A stretch of DNA of 64,000 nucleotides from Limenecus sp048360435 (GTDB lineage Bacteria; Cyanobacteriota; Vampirovibrionia; Gastranaerophilales; Gastranaerophilaceae): NCBI GenBank assembly GCA_048360435.1, contig DBGCOP010000034.1, forward strand, positions 1 through 64,000, written 5' to 3'. The position numbers and the translations under genes were made by a program. This document shows, piece by piece, positions 41,904-49,791 of the stretch; positions within the stretch are counted from its first letter, which is position 1, and each line of letters begins with the position of its first letter. The notes below the pieces were generated by a model. That model saw only the letters and a program-made list of their open reading frames with translations, was not told the origin of the DNA and searched no databases.

Positions 41904-43331
41904 ATGTCTGAAATAGTTAGTGCATATCTGCCGGAATTTATAATCATAGTTTTTATATTGTTCAGCCTTTTGGCATCGCTGTTTTTTAACACATACCTTT
42001 ATAAACTTTCAAAATGGGTTACGCTTCTCGGTATAGTGCTGGCACTGGCTTCTACTTTTTATTTACAGATTGAGCCTGAGGCTTATGCTTTTAATAACTC
42101 GTTTCTGTCAAATATTTATACCGTGTTTTTCAAAATATTAATATTGATAAGCGGATTTTTCCTTACACTGTTGTCACGCAATATGATTCGTGAAAAGCGT
42201 GACAGGGCATTTGAATATTTCAGCGTGTTTTTGTCGGGACTGCTTTTTGCAATGTGTGCAGTCAGCGCAACGGATTTTGTCGGCTTGTTTGTGTCTCTTG
42301 AGGCACTGGGGTTGAGCTGTTATCTTTTGCTCTCATTTACAAAAAGTCCGGATTCCAAACAGCTTACCTTCGGATATCTTGTTCAGGGGGCTGTTGTGTC
42401 GAGTTTGTTTCTTGTTGGATTGTCGCTTCTTTACGGAATGTGTGCTCAAATGGACTATGAACAAATCAGCCTTTATTTCAGCCGAAATCAGCCGCAAATT
42501 CTGCTTACACTTTCTTTGCTTTTAATGACTTGTACAATTATGTTTAAGCTCGGGGTTGTGCCTTTTTCAAGCTGGCTTCCTGATACTTTTCAGGGGGCAG
42601 GTTATCCGATAGCAGCTTATATGTCTTGTATTCCCGTTCTGGCATGTTTTGGGGTTCTGTCTCGAATGCTTATGATCCTTTTGAATTATACATTTACAAT
42701 GAAGATTGTTTTTGCGTGCCTTGCCGTGATTACAATAGTCTTGGGATCGCTGTCGGCAATCAGGCAGGACAGCCTGAAAAGGTTGATGGCATATTCTATG
42801 AGTGTGCACTCGGGGATTATGCTTTTAGGGCTTTGTGTATTTTCCGTATACAGCCTCTCCGGAGTTTTGTTTTATCTTTTCTGTTATGTTTTTTCAAACA
42901 TAGGCGCATGGTCGGCGATAATTCTTTTATATAATTCCGGAAGGCTTGAGAATCTCAATGATTTGAAGGGGCTTATTTATCACAGGCCATATTATGTTAT
43001 AGCTTTTACGGTTGTGTTGATATCCCTTGCCGGTCTTGCACCGACATGCGGATTTGTTGCAAAGCTGTATATCTCCTCGGCTGTTGCCCGTTCAGGGTTT
43101 ATTTTTCTTCCTTTTCTGCTTATATCTCTTCTTGCTTCGGTCATTATGATTTATGCATACTGGCGAATAATCAGAGCCATGTTCAGACGTATTGAAACTG
43201 ATATCTCAATTGATAACAATATAATTTCGTCAAAATTTATCCTTTATGCTTGTGCTTTTGCCACTGTCGGAATCTGTCTCTTCTCAGACAAAATAATCCA
43301 GCTATGTCAGCTGGTTGCATATTATATGTAA
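41904..43331 (+). CDS. nuoN: complex I-like subunit NuoN
   Basis: The 475-residue membrane protein is full length. It keeps the helix-5 Glu (Glu133, VSLEALGLSCYLLLSF), the channel Lys in FKLGVVPFSSWLPDTFQGA (Lys215) and the His in AYSMSVHSGIMLLG. The next expected Lys, in the helix after the broken one, reads V245 (SCIPVLACFG). It lies 37 bases after nuoM with only a weak ribosome-binding site. Its stop directly abuts the stop of the convergent minus-strand gene. No other nuo gene is in the window. Confidence 0.88.
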   Translation: MSEIVSAYLPEFIIIVFILFSLLASLFFNTYLYKLSKWVTLLGIVLALASTFYLQIEPEAYAFNNSFLSNIYTVFFKILILISGFFLTLLSRNMIREKRDRAFEYFSVFLSGLLFAMCAVSATDFVGLFVSLEALGLSCYLLLSFTKSPDSKQLTFGYLVQGAVVSSLFLVGLSLLYGMCAQMDYEQISLYFSRNQPQILLTLSLLLMTCTIMFKLGVVPFSSWLPDTFQGAGYPIAAYMSCIPVLACFGVLSRMLMILLNYTFTMKIVFACLAVITIVLGSLSAIRQDSLKRLMAYSMSVHSGIMLLGLCVFSVYSLSGVLFYLFCYVFSNIGAWSAIILLYNSGRLENLNDLKGLIYHRPYYVIAFTVVLISLAGLAPTCGFVAKLYISSAVARSGFIFLPFLLISLLASVIMIYAYWRIIRAMFRRIETDISIDNNIISSKFILYACAFATVGICLFSDKIIQLCQLVAYYM

Positions 43332-44057
43332 TTATCCGACAGGTATATTTGTTTTGCCGCTGACAGGGATATATTGTTGGTATTTAACTTTGAACCAGTG
43401 GTCACGAATGATGTCTTTTGATATATCTCCAAAGGTTGTTCTGTCATTTAATTTTGAATCTTTTCTTATAGTTTTGTAAAAAGAATCGGATTTGTCGTCA
43501 TTTTCTGCAATATCAATTTTTTTTGTGAGAAGAAGTTCGGGCAGAATTTTTACAACTTCTCTGATTTTTGCCGCGCATCTGTCAGCAAAATCGTACTCGC
43601 TTTCTCTGTCAGGATAATAACCCATTGCTATTTCAACGTATCCGCTTCCTATTCTGTCAACAAGGTTCTGATCATAATTTTTGTAAGCATCGAGAATTGG
43701 TGTTGGAAGTGTTTGACATTTTTTCTGCTCTTCAAGAATGTCTTCTCTTGCTTTTAATCCGTCAATATAGCTAATTCTAAGATTCTGTCCGGGATAACCT
43801 CCGAATTTATTGACTTCGTCATTTGAAGTGAATGCTTTTTTTACAAATGAGTCTGTTTCAATTTTTATGTTTGGCATCTCATTTGCGAGTAATTGTTCAA
43901 TTTGAGGCATACCTGCGGAATGATATTCATTTCCATCTGTCGGGTAGTTGTGAAGTTCATAATATACTTTTGCGGAAAAAGCAGGGGTATTGTGCTTTTG
44001 AGGTACGGATGAGTTTTTTTTATATAAATTGTAATTCGGTATGCTGTTTATTTTCAT
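43332..44057 (-). CDS. hypothetical protein with N-terminal F-S-A-type motif, 241 residues
   Basis: No family is recognised. A polar N terminus of about 25 residues (MKINSIPNYNLYKKNSSVPQKHNT) is followed by PAFSAKVYYEL, which resembles the SFKG-type segment at the same place in four other minus-strand proteins here. The rest is soluble, with a Tyr/Asp-rich middle and a helical part near the C terminus. There is no classical signal peptide. It starts right after the stop of the next upstream gene (44058), with no gap, so the two are co-transcribed. Confidence 0.7.
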   Translation of the reverse strand: MKINSIPNYNLYKKNSSVPQKHNTPAFSAKVYYELHNYPTDGNEYHSAGMPQIEQLLANEMPNIKIETDSFVKKAFTSNDEVNKFGGYPGQNLRISYIDGLKAREDILEEQKKCQTLPTPILDAYKNYDQNLVDRIGSGYVEIAMGYYPDRESEYDFADRCAAKIREVVKILPELLLTKKIDIAENDDKSDSFYKTIRKDSKLNDRTTFGDISKDIIRDHWFKVKYQQYIPVSGKTNIPVG

Positions 44058-44672
44058 TTATCCGAATATCCTTTCAAATATAGTTTTTGGGACACTGAAG
44101 TCAGGATTACCTTTGCATTCTTTATTCATTTTTTCAAACATTTTTTTCAGACTCAGTGCTTCTTCAAAGTTTTTGATAAACTCGGCTTTTTTTTCAGGAT
44201 GCTCGTAAGGATAATAGTTTATTCTCAAGACAGGGATTTTTTCGCCTATAAATTTGATTGAATCATAAACTTTTTTGGATTCTTTTTCATTGGCAAAATT
44301 TCCTTCCAGGCATCTTTTTATATTTTTCATAAGATTTGGATGAAGATTTTCTTCTTTGCCATTTTGTGCAATTTTTTCCATTAAATCGGTGAACTTAAAT
44401 TGCGCAACTTCTGTCGTTACCCTGATGAGTCTTGGTTCTTGGGTGTGTGTTACTTCTACATAGAAATTCATCAGACCTTCATATTTATCATTGATTTTTT
44501 TCATAATGGTGGACAAAGTCTGTGCTATGTCAGGTCCGTTTTTGTATATTTTCTTTATTTCTTTTAGCGAAGGATAAAATATAACTTCACCAAAGCTTGT
44601 TCTGGATGAATTTTTTTTATCAATAGATGCGTTTCTTGTTTGAAGCGTTGATGTGAATGGCGTAATTTTCAT
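44058..44672 (-). CDS. hypothetical protein with N-terminal SFG-type motif, 204 residues
   Basis: No family is recognised. The N terminus (MKITPFTSTLQTRNASIDKKNSSRTSFGEVIFYPSLKEI) is polar and basic and contains SFGEVIF, matching the SFKG-like pattern. The body has alternating strands and amphipathic helices (LMNFYVEVTHTQEPRLIRVTTEVAQFKFTDLMEKI; VLRINYYPYEHPEKKAEFIKNFEEALSL). ATG 44672 with GGAG five bases ahead is preferred to an in-frame GTG at 44678. It is first of a two-gene operon with the 43332 gene and diverges from radA. Confidence 0.7.
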   Translation of the reverse strand: MKITPFTSTLQTRNASIDKKNSSRTSFGEVIFYPSLKEIKKIYKNGPDIAQTLSTIMKKINDKYEGLMNFYVEVTHTQEPRLIRVTTEVAQFKFTDLMEKIAQNGKEENLHPNLMKNIKRCLEGNFANEKESKKVYDSIKFIGEKIPVLRINYYPYEHPEKKAEFIKNFEEALSLKKMFEKMNKECKGNPDFSVPKTIFERIFG

Positions 44673-44740
44673 GTGCACTCCAATTTGATTAAAAATAATT
44701 TACCACTTTTGTAGTATAAAGTGAATAAATTTGCCGATTT

Positions 44741-44768
44741 TTGATTTATATTTTGTTACATATATAAT
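44741..44768 (+). promoter_or_regulatory. putative promoter giving a leaderless radA mRNA
   Basis: TTGATT (44741-44746) and TATAAT (44763-44768) are 16 bases apart. The expected start falls on the A of the radA ATG at 44775. No Shine-Dalgarno sequence is present. Confidence 0.6.
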
Positions 44769-44774
44769 AATTCT

Positions 44775-46160
44775 ATGGCTAAACTGAAAACAAAATGGGT
44801 ATGTCAAAATTGCGGATATGAAACCGCAAAATATTTGGGGAAATGTCCTGATTGCGGACAATGGAGTACGTTAACAGAAGAGGTTTTTGAAACTTCTTCG
44901 GCTTTGGGTGTTTCTTCAAAGGCAGTAATGAATGATATTAAACCCTGTTTGATAAATGAAATAGAGATTGATAATACAATACGTTTTTCAACGGGAATAG
45001 AAGAATTTGACAGGGTTCTGGGCGGAGGTCTTGTTCAAGGTTCCATTGTGCTGCTTGCCGGAGATCCGGGAATAGGAAAATCTACCATTCTTTTACAAAC
45101 GGGCAAGGCTGTATGTCAAAACGGAAGAAAGGCTCTTTATGTCAGCGCAGAAGAATCAGCTTCACAGGTGAAACTTCGCTCTCAAAGGTTAGGAGTCAAG
45201 TCTGATTCTCTTTATGTATATTCTCAAACAAGCTTTGAGGCGATAAAACTTCAAATTGATGAAATAAAACCCGAAGTATTGATTATAGACAGTATACAGG
45301 CTGTTTATACAAACACAATTTCAAGCTCTCCCGGAAGTGTTTCTCAAATCAGGGAATGTACAAACATTCTTATGGATATAGCCAAAAACAAGAATATTAC
45401 GGTTGTTGTAATCGGACATGTTACAAAAGAAGGAAACATTGCGGGGCCGAAGGTGCTGGAGCATATGGTTGATACGGTCATTTATTTTGAAGGGGACAGG
45501 TATAAATCATACAGGCTGCTCAGATGTATGAAAAACCGTTTCGGAACAACAAATGAGGTCGGTGTTTTTAATATGTGCGACGACGGATTACACGAGATAG
45601 CTAATCCGAGCGAGTTGTTTTTGAATGAAAGAACAAAAAATGTTACACCCGGAAGCGTTGTTATTGCAACAAACGAAGGAACGAGGCCGCTTTTGATTGA
45701 AATTCAGGCACTTGTCGGCACGACTCCTTACCCTTCACCCAGACGTGTATCAAACGGAATAGACTATAACAGGCTGTTGCAGATTCTCGCTGTGCTGGAA
45801 AAAAGAGTCGGGCTTAATTTGAGTAAACAGGATGTCTATGTGAATGTTATAGGCGGAATCGACATTGATGAGCCTGCCGCTGACCTCGGGGTTGCTCTTG
45901 CGGTGACTACCTGTGCCAGAGATGTCGTTGTCAGTCCTGATACTGTTATAGTCGGAGAACTAGGACTTTCCGGAGAAATAAGAGCTGTTAATAATCTAAA
46001 CAAACGTATACGGGAAGCGGAAAAACTCGGGTTCAAAAAAATCATTGTGCCAAAATCCAATTCTCTTAAAAAAGAAGAGTTTAAGGAGATTCAAATTTTG
46101 GAGGTTGAAAGGCTGATAGATTCAATTTCTGCCTGCGTATACAAAGATACAGAAAAATAA
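44775..46160 (+). CDS. radA: DNA repair protein RadA (Sms)
   Basis: RadA is a RecA-like helicase that drives branch migration during recombination repair. The 461-residue protein has the N-terminal C4 zinc finger (CQNCGYETAKYLGKCPDCGQW), Walker A GDPGIGKST at about residues 97-105, the RadA-specific KNRFGTTNEVGVF motif and a C-terminal Lon-protease-like domain (YVNVIGGIDIDEPAADLGVALAV). The length is typical. The ATG has no ribosome-binding site, but a promoter 7-34 bases upstream fits leaderless transcription. Confidence 0.96.
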   Translation: MAKLKTKWVCQNCGYETAKYLGKCPDCGQWSTLTEEVFETSSALGVSSKAVMNDIKPCLINEIEIDNTIRFSTGIEEFDRVLGGGLVQGSIVLLAGDPGIGKSTILLQTGKAVCQNGRKALYVSAEESASQVKLRSQRLGVKSDSLYVYSQTSFEAIKLQIDEIKPEVLIIDSIQAVYTNTISSSPGSVSQIRECTNILMDIAKNKNITVVVIGHVTKEGNIAGPKVLEHMVDTVIYFEGDRYKSYRLLRCMKNRFGTTNEVGVFNMCDDGLHEIANPSELFLNERTKNVTPGSVVIATNEGTRPLLIEIQALVGTTPYPSPRRVSNGIDYNRLLQILAVLEKRVGLNLSKQDVYVNVIGGIDIDEPAADLGVALAVTTCARDVVVSPDTVIVGELGLSGEIRAVNNLNKRIREAEKLGFKKIIVPKSNSLKKEEFKEIQILEVERLIDSISACVYKDTEK

Positions 46161-46271
46161 TTCCTTTCTCAAATTTCCTCCATATACATGATTCCCTCTC
46201 TGACTTTATAAGTAGAATATTAATATACCATCACACATTCATGACTTTTAGGGGAAATCGTTGGATATTAG

Positions 46272-47096
46272 ATGAGTGAAGAATTAGAGTACAGTTCTTA
46301 TAACAAAATCAAAAGACTTTCAGACGAGGAGCTGGCGTCTTTGTGGCATTCATATCTTGAGGACAAGACAAACAAAACCTTGAGAGACAAATTGATTGTG
46401 CAATATATTTATCTGACAAGATATGTAATCGGTCGTGTGAAAATGAATCTTCCCCCTACTTTTTCCATAGAAGACATAACAAGCTATGGTGTTGAAGGTT
46501 TGATAGATGCAATTGAAAAATATACCCCTGATAAAGGTGCCAGGTTTGAAACTTATGCGCTTATGCGTATAAGAGGTACAATCATTGACAAAATCCGTTC
46601 TCAAGACTGGGTTCCAAGAAGCACAAGGAAAAAAATTAAAGAAATAAAACAATGCGCCGAACAGCTTAAACAGACACTCGGCAGAGCTGCAACCACTACT
46701 GAAATTGCTGCTGCAATGAGTATGGAGAAAGAAAAAGTCGAAAGCCTTCTTGCCGACGAAATGCAGGTCGGGTCTTTGTATGACAAAAAAGGTTCTTCTG
46801 ATGAAAGTGTTGAAATCATTGACACTCTTCAGGATGAAAATTCGAAAAATCCTTTGGAACAGCTTGTTGACAAAGATGTAAAAAAAGAATTGCATCTGGC
46901 TTTGAAACGCCTTCCGGAGCGTGAAAGAATGATTATGGTTCTTTACTATCACGAAAACATGACACTTAAAGAAATCGGAGAAACTATAAGCGTTTCAGAA
47001 TCAAGAGTCTGCCAGCTTCATGCTCAAGCTATTATGAAACTTAAAAATATTCTAAGCTCAAGCCGTACTGACAGACTCAAAAAAAGTATCGTTTAA
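46272..47096 (+). CDS. RNA polymerase sigma factor, FliA/WhiG type
   Basis: The 274-residue protein contains sigma-70 regions 2 (LRDKLIVQYIYLTRYVIGRV ... SYGVEGLIDAIEKYTPDKGARFETYALMRIRGTIIDKIR), 3 (WVPRSTRKKIKEIKQCAEQL) and 4 (LPERERMIMVLYYHENMTLKEIGETISVSESRVCQLHAQAIMKLK) but no region 1.1. This is the size and pattern of the FliA/SigD/WhiG group. No flagellar gene is seen. Three pilin genes converge on it, so pilus or surface genes may be among its targets (inference). Only a weak GGAT lies before the ATG. Confidence 0.9.
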   Translation: MSEELEYSSYNKIKRLSDEELASLWHSYLEDKTNKTLRDKLIVQYIYLTRYVIGRVKMNLPPTFSIEDITSYGVEGLIDAIEKYTPDKGARFETYALMRIRGTIIDKIRSQDWVPRSTRKKIKEIKQCAEQLKQTLGRAATTTEIAAAMSMEKEKVESLLADEMQVGSLYDKKGSSDESVEIIDTLQDENSKNPLEQLVDKDVKKELHLALKRLPERERMIMVLYYHENMTLKEIGETISVSESRVCQLHAQAIMKLKNILSSSRTDRLKKSIV

Positions 47097-47105
47097 TATT
47101 TTTTA

Positions 47106-47738
47106 TTAGTAATTTATAGCACCTTCACGAAGGACTCTTGCCGCACAATCAAGACCTGAGCCTGTTGAATTGCAGTTGCCCCAGTTTTTTGCGTATGTTC
47201 CTTCTGGATAAAGCCCTTTTTCTGAAGCATAATACCAGTAGAACATAAATACATCATATCCCAGGGTGTTTGGTTTTTTCTCCGAGCCATTTACATCAAC
47301 AAAGAATAAATCATAATTGTTGGGGTTAAGGTCATAAATCCAGCTCATTCCGTCAGCTGTAATGAATGATGTTTGCGGAGAACCATAGCCTTTGTTTGTG
47401 ATACTTGTATACTGGTCTCCGTTCAGCTGGTAGACTTTTCCGTCACCTAAGCATCCTGTTGAGTTTATACATTCTTTTGTTACGTTCATATATGCTTTTA
47501 TGTTGTTAAAAATTGAAACAGTATCAGCATCAGTTGAGCCCCATCTTTTTCTCGGACCATTTTCCTGTTCAGCCAGCGCAATTGCATTTGAAAGAGTTGC
47601 GTAGGCTTTTTTTAATCCTGCCACATTTTCTCTTTGTTCGGCAGATTTTCTTAAACCGGGGATAGTCATTGCCGCTATAACGCCGATGACCATTAAAGTA
47701 ACAAGCACTTCTGCAAGGGTGAACGCTTTTTTATTCAT
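47106..47738 (-). CDS. type IV pilin-like protein (pseudopilin)
   Basis: The 210-residue protein begins MNKKAFTLAEVLVTLMVIGVIAAMTIPGLRK, a prepilin N terminus with a very short leader (cut after Ala5 or before Phe6) and Glu5 of the mature chain. The globular domain has VDVNGSEKKPNTLGYDVFMF and the C-terminal NCNSTGSGLDCAARVLREGAINY. It is the last of three tandem paralogues (47106, 47751, 48450). AAGGAGAG precedes the ATG. It converges on the sigma factor gene with a nine-base gap. Confidence 0.9.
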   Translation of the reverse strand: MNKKAFTLAEVLVTLMVIGVIAAMTIPGLRKSAEQRENVAGLKKAYATLSNAIALAEQENGPRKRWGSTDADTVSIFNNIKAYMNVTKECINSTGCLGDGKVYQLNGDQYTSITNKGYGSPQTSFITADGMSWIYDLNPNNYDLFFVDVNGSEKKPNTLGYDVFMFYWYYASEKGLYPEGTYAKNWGNCNSTGSGLDCAARVLREGAINY

Positions 47739-47750
47739 AATCTTCTCTCC

Positions 47751-48410
47751 TTAATAATTTATACCGCCATCATTTATAACTCTCGCTGCGCAATCTCGAC
47801 CCTCTCCCGAACGGGTGCAGTCTCCGTTTCCTGAGGCATCATTGCCGGCAGGCACAAGTCCGTTGTCTCCAAGAACATAGATGAATACATCATCTCCCAG
47901 TCTGTTAGGCGGATTATCTCCGTTAACATCAGCAGCAAACAGAAGAGTATTTGTATTTTTTCTTGTGACATTAAAACTTTCACCATGAATGTCGAATGCA
48001 ATATTCATTCCGTCAGCAGTTTTAAAAGAGATAGTTGGTGAACCGTATCCATTGTCAGTAAAATTTGTTGCAGTACCGTTATTCAGTGCTTTAGGCTTTA
48101 CCCAACAGCCTGATGTGCCTATGCACTCTTTTACAATATTGAGATGCGGTTTTATTTTGTTGAAATTTGTTGTGGATGCTGCGTCTGTGAATGTCCAGTT
48201 TTCAATGGGGTCGCTCACTCTTGCAATGTCCACTGCTTCGCTTAGAACGATATATGCTTTTTTGCAGCCTTCTGCGTTGGCTCTTTTGTGCGCCGAGGCA
48301 TTTATTGCAGGAAGAGTCAGTGCTGAAATAACACCTATGACAGTAAGAGAGACCAGAACTTCTGCCAGAGTGAATGCTTTTTTTATTGCTTTGCGGTTAT
48401 TTTTCTTCAT
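47751..48410 (-). CDS. type IV pilin-like protein (pseudopilin)
   Basis: The 219-residue protein has a longer basic leader (MKKNNRKAIKKA) before FTLAEVLVSLTVIGVISALTLPAINAS. The globular domain has ADVNGDNPPNRLGDDVFIYV, and the tail DCTRSGEGRDCAARVINDGGINY matches the neighbours. The frame is open to a GTG at 48446, but ATG 48410 gives a sensible leader; the GGGGTA ahead of it is 12 bases away, so the start is moderately certain. It is the middle gene of the three-pilin cluster. Confidence 0.88.
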   Translation of the reverse strand: MKKNNRKAIKKAFTLAEVLVSLTVIGVISALTLPAINASAHKRANAEGCKKAYIVLSEAVDIARVSDPIENWTFTDAASTTNFNKIKPHLNIVKECIGTSGCWVKPKALNNGTATNFTDNGYGSPTISFKTADGMNIAFDIHGESFNVTRKNTNTLLFAADVNGDNPPNRLGDDVFIYVLGDNGLVPAGNDASGNGDCTRSGEGRDCAARVINDGGINY

Positions 48411-48449
48411 AGTTTTATAATACCCCGTTTGTTTATTTTTACACACATA

Positions 48450-49112
48450 TTAATAACTTATGACACCTTCTTTAAGAACTTTTGCCGTACAGCTTAAACC
48501 TCTTCCTTTGCCTGTGCCGCAGTCTGATGAGTCATGACTTCCGGCAGGAGAAAGGATTCCGTTTTTAGTAAGGTTAAACAGGAATATGTCATATCCGAAT
48601 GTGTTTGGCTTTTTCGGCCCGTTTACATCATAAAAGAAAGATGCGTAAACAGTGTCAGCAGGATCTTGTTTGTAGCTTTCTACTCCACAGGGACCTTTTA
48701 CACTGCCTGTGCAGGTGTAAAATACAATCTGTGAACCGTCAGCCATTTTTATGTATCTTGCATTTGCAAGTGACCAGGAGCCGGAAGAACCGCTTTGTTC
48801 ATAATAAGTGTTGTTGTCAAGACAATTTTTTGTTTTGCAATCTTCCATAATATTCATGTGTGTTTTCAGTTCCGTTAAAAAACTGTCGGGGTCGTTCCAT
48901 CTCCACTGTCTTACAGGCCCTATTTCGTTCTGTGTTAAATCAACAGCCTGATATAAAGAGGCATATGCCTTTTTACAGCCGGCAGCCAGCTCTCTCATTT
49001 CTGCATTTTTTCTTAAACCGGGAATAGTCATTGCCGCAATGACACCGATTATCATTAGTGTAACAAGCACTTCTGCGAGTGTAAAAGCTTTTTTCATAAC
49101 CAAAAATTCCAT
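48450..49112 (-). CDS. type IV pilin-like protein (pseudopilin)
   Basis: The 220-residue product starts MEFLVMKKAFTLAEVLVTLMIIGVIAAMTIPGLRKNAEMRELAAGCKKAYASLYQAVDL. AAAGG seven bases ahead supports ATG 49112, though ATG 49097 (MKKAFT) would give the usual short leader. The globular domain has cysteine pairs (EDCKTKNCLDN; YTCTGSVKGPCG) and YDVNGPKKPNTFGYDIFLF, and the tail DCGTGKGRGLSCTAKVLKEGVISY. It is first of three tandem paralogues and diverges from the hydrogenase operon. Confidence 0.9.
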   Translation of the reverse strand: MEFLVMKKAFTLAEVLVTLMIIGVIAAMTIPGLRKNAEMRELAAGCKKAYASLYQAVDLTQNEIGPVRQWRWNDPDSFLTELKTHMNIMEDCKTKNCLDNNTYYEQSGSSGSWSLANARYIKMADGSQIVFYTCTGSVKGPCGVESYKQDPADTVYASFFYDVNGPKKPNTFGYDIFLFNLTKNGILSPAGSHDSSDCGTGKGRGLSCTAKVLKEGVISY

Positions 49113-49181
49113 TCTCTAACCTTTATCAGTAAATCATATTTTTTGTTGTTTATCAATGGCATAAATTTTTTTGTTTTTAAT

Positions 49182-49249
49182 AATAATTGTGCTTGAAATA
49201 ATTGTGATTTTATAATAATATATTGTTTAAATAGTGAATTTGTTCACGA
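49182..49249 (+). promoter_or_regulatory. hydrogenase operon promoter with Rex- or CRP-like operator
   Basis: TTGAAA (49193-49198) and TAATAT (49216-49221) are 17 bases apart. A 10-base direct repeat AATAATTGTG (49182-49191 and 49197-49206) flanks the -35. Just downstream of the -10 lies TAGTGAATTTGTTCACGA (49232-49249). Its core GTGAA-N4-TTCAC fits the Rex site TTGTGAA-N4-TTCACAA, and also GTGA-N6-TCAC of CRP/FNR-type regulators. A repressor here would block transcription. The regulator gene is not in the window. Confidence 0.65.
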
Positions 49250-49287
49250 TATTGGTCTAGATATTGTTTGTTAAAAAGGAGATTTCA

Positions 49288-49791
49288 ATGAGCCCACAGA
49301 CTCAAGCCGGAATTGACTACTCTAAGGTAGAGGAGATTCTCTCTGCTTATGAGTACAAAAAGTCAAATTTGATTGCAATTCTGCAAAAAGTACAAGAAGA
49401 ATTTCGATATTTGCCATTAGATATTATGACATATATCGGTACAAAAATAGAAGGTCTTTCGCCTGCCACAGTATACGGCGTAGCTACTTTTTATGCCCAG
49501 TTCAGCTTGCAGCCGAAGGGCAAATATGAAATTAAGGTCTGCGACGGTACCGCATGCCACGTAAGAGGCTCAATGCCCGTGCTGAATGCAATAAAACAAA
49601 CACTGACACTCAAAGACGGTCAGTTCACAACTGACAACGGGCTTTTCTCCCTTGAGACAGTCAGCTGTCTTGGTGCCTGCGGTCTTGCACCTGTTGTTGT
49701 CGTGAACGGCAAAGTTTACCCTCAAATGACTGCCGATGCTATTAAAATAGTCATCGAGACGATTATGAATGAAGAGAGCGAGGGTAAATAA
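49288..49791 (+). CDS. hydC: NADH-dependent [FeFe]-hydrogenase, NuoE-like subunit
   Basis: The 167-residue protein is a thioredoxin-like [2Fe-2S] ferredoxin subunit, with ligands in CDGTACHVRG (two cysteines) and CLGACGLAP (two cysteines) and the N-terminal helical bundle LSAYEYKKSNLIAILQKVQEEFRYLP. It passes electrons within the hydrogenase trimer. An in-frame TTG at 49264 exists, but AAGGAG lies seven bases before ATG 49288, which is chosen. It is the first gene of the hydCBA operon and abuts hydB. Confidence 0.93.
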   Translation: MSPQTQAGIDYSKVEEILSAYEYKKSNLIAILQKVQEEFRYLPLDIMTYIGTKIEGLSPATVYGVATFYAQFSLQPKGKYEIKVCDGTACHVRGSMPVLNAIKQTLTLKDGQFTTDNGLFSLETVSCLGACGLAPVVVVNGKVYPQMTADAIKIVIETIMNEESEGK

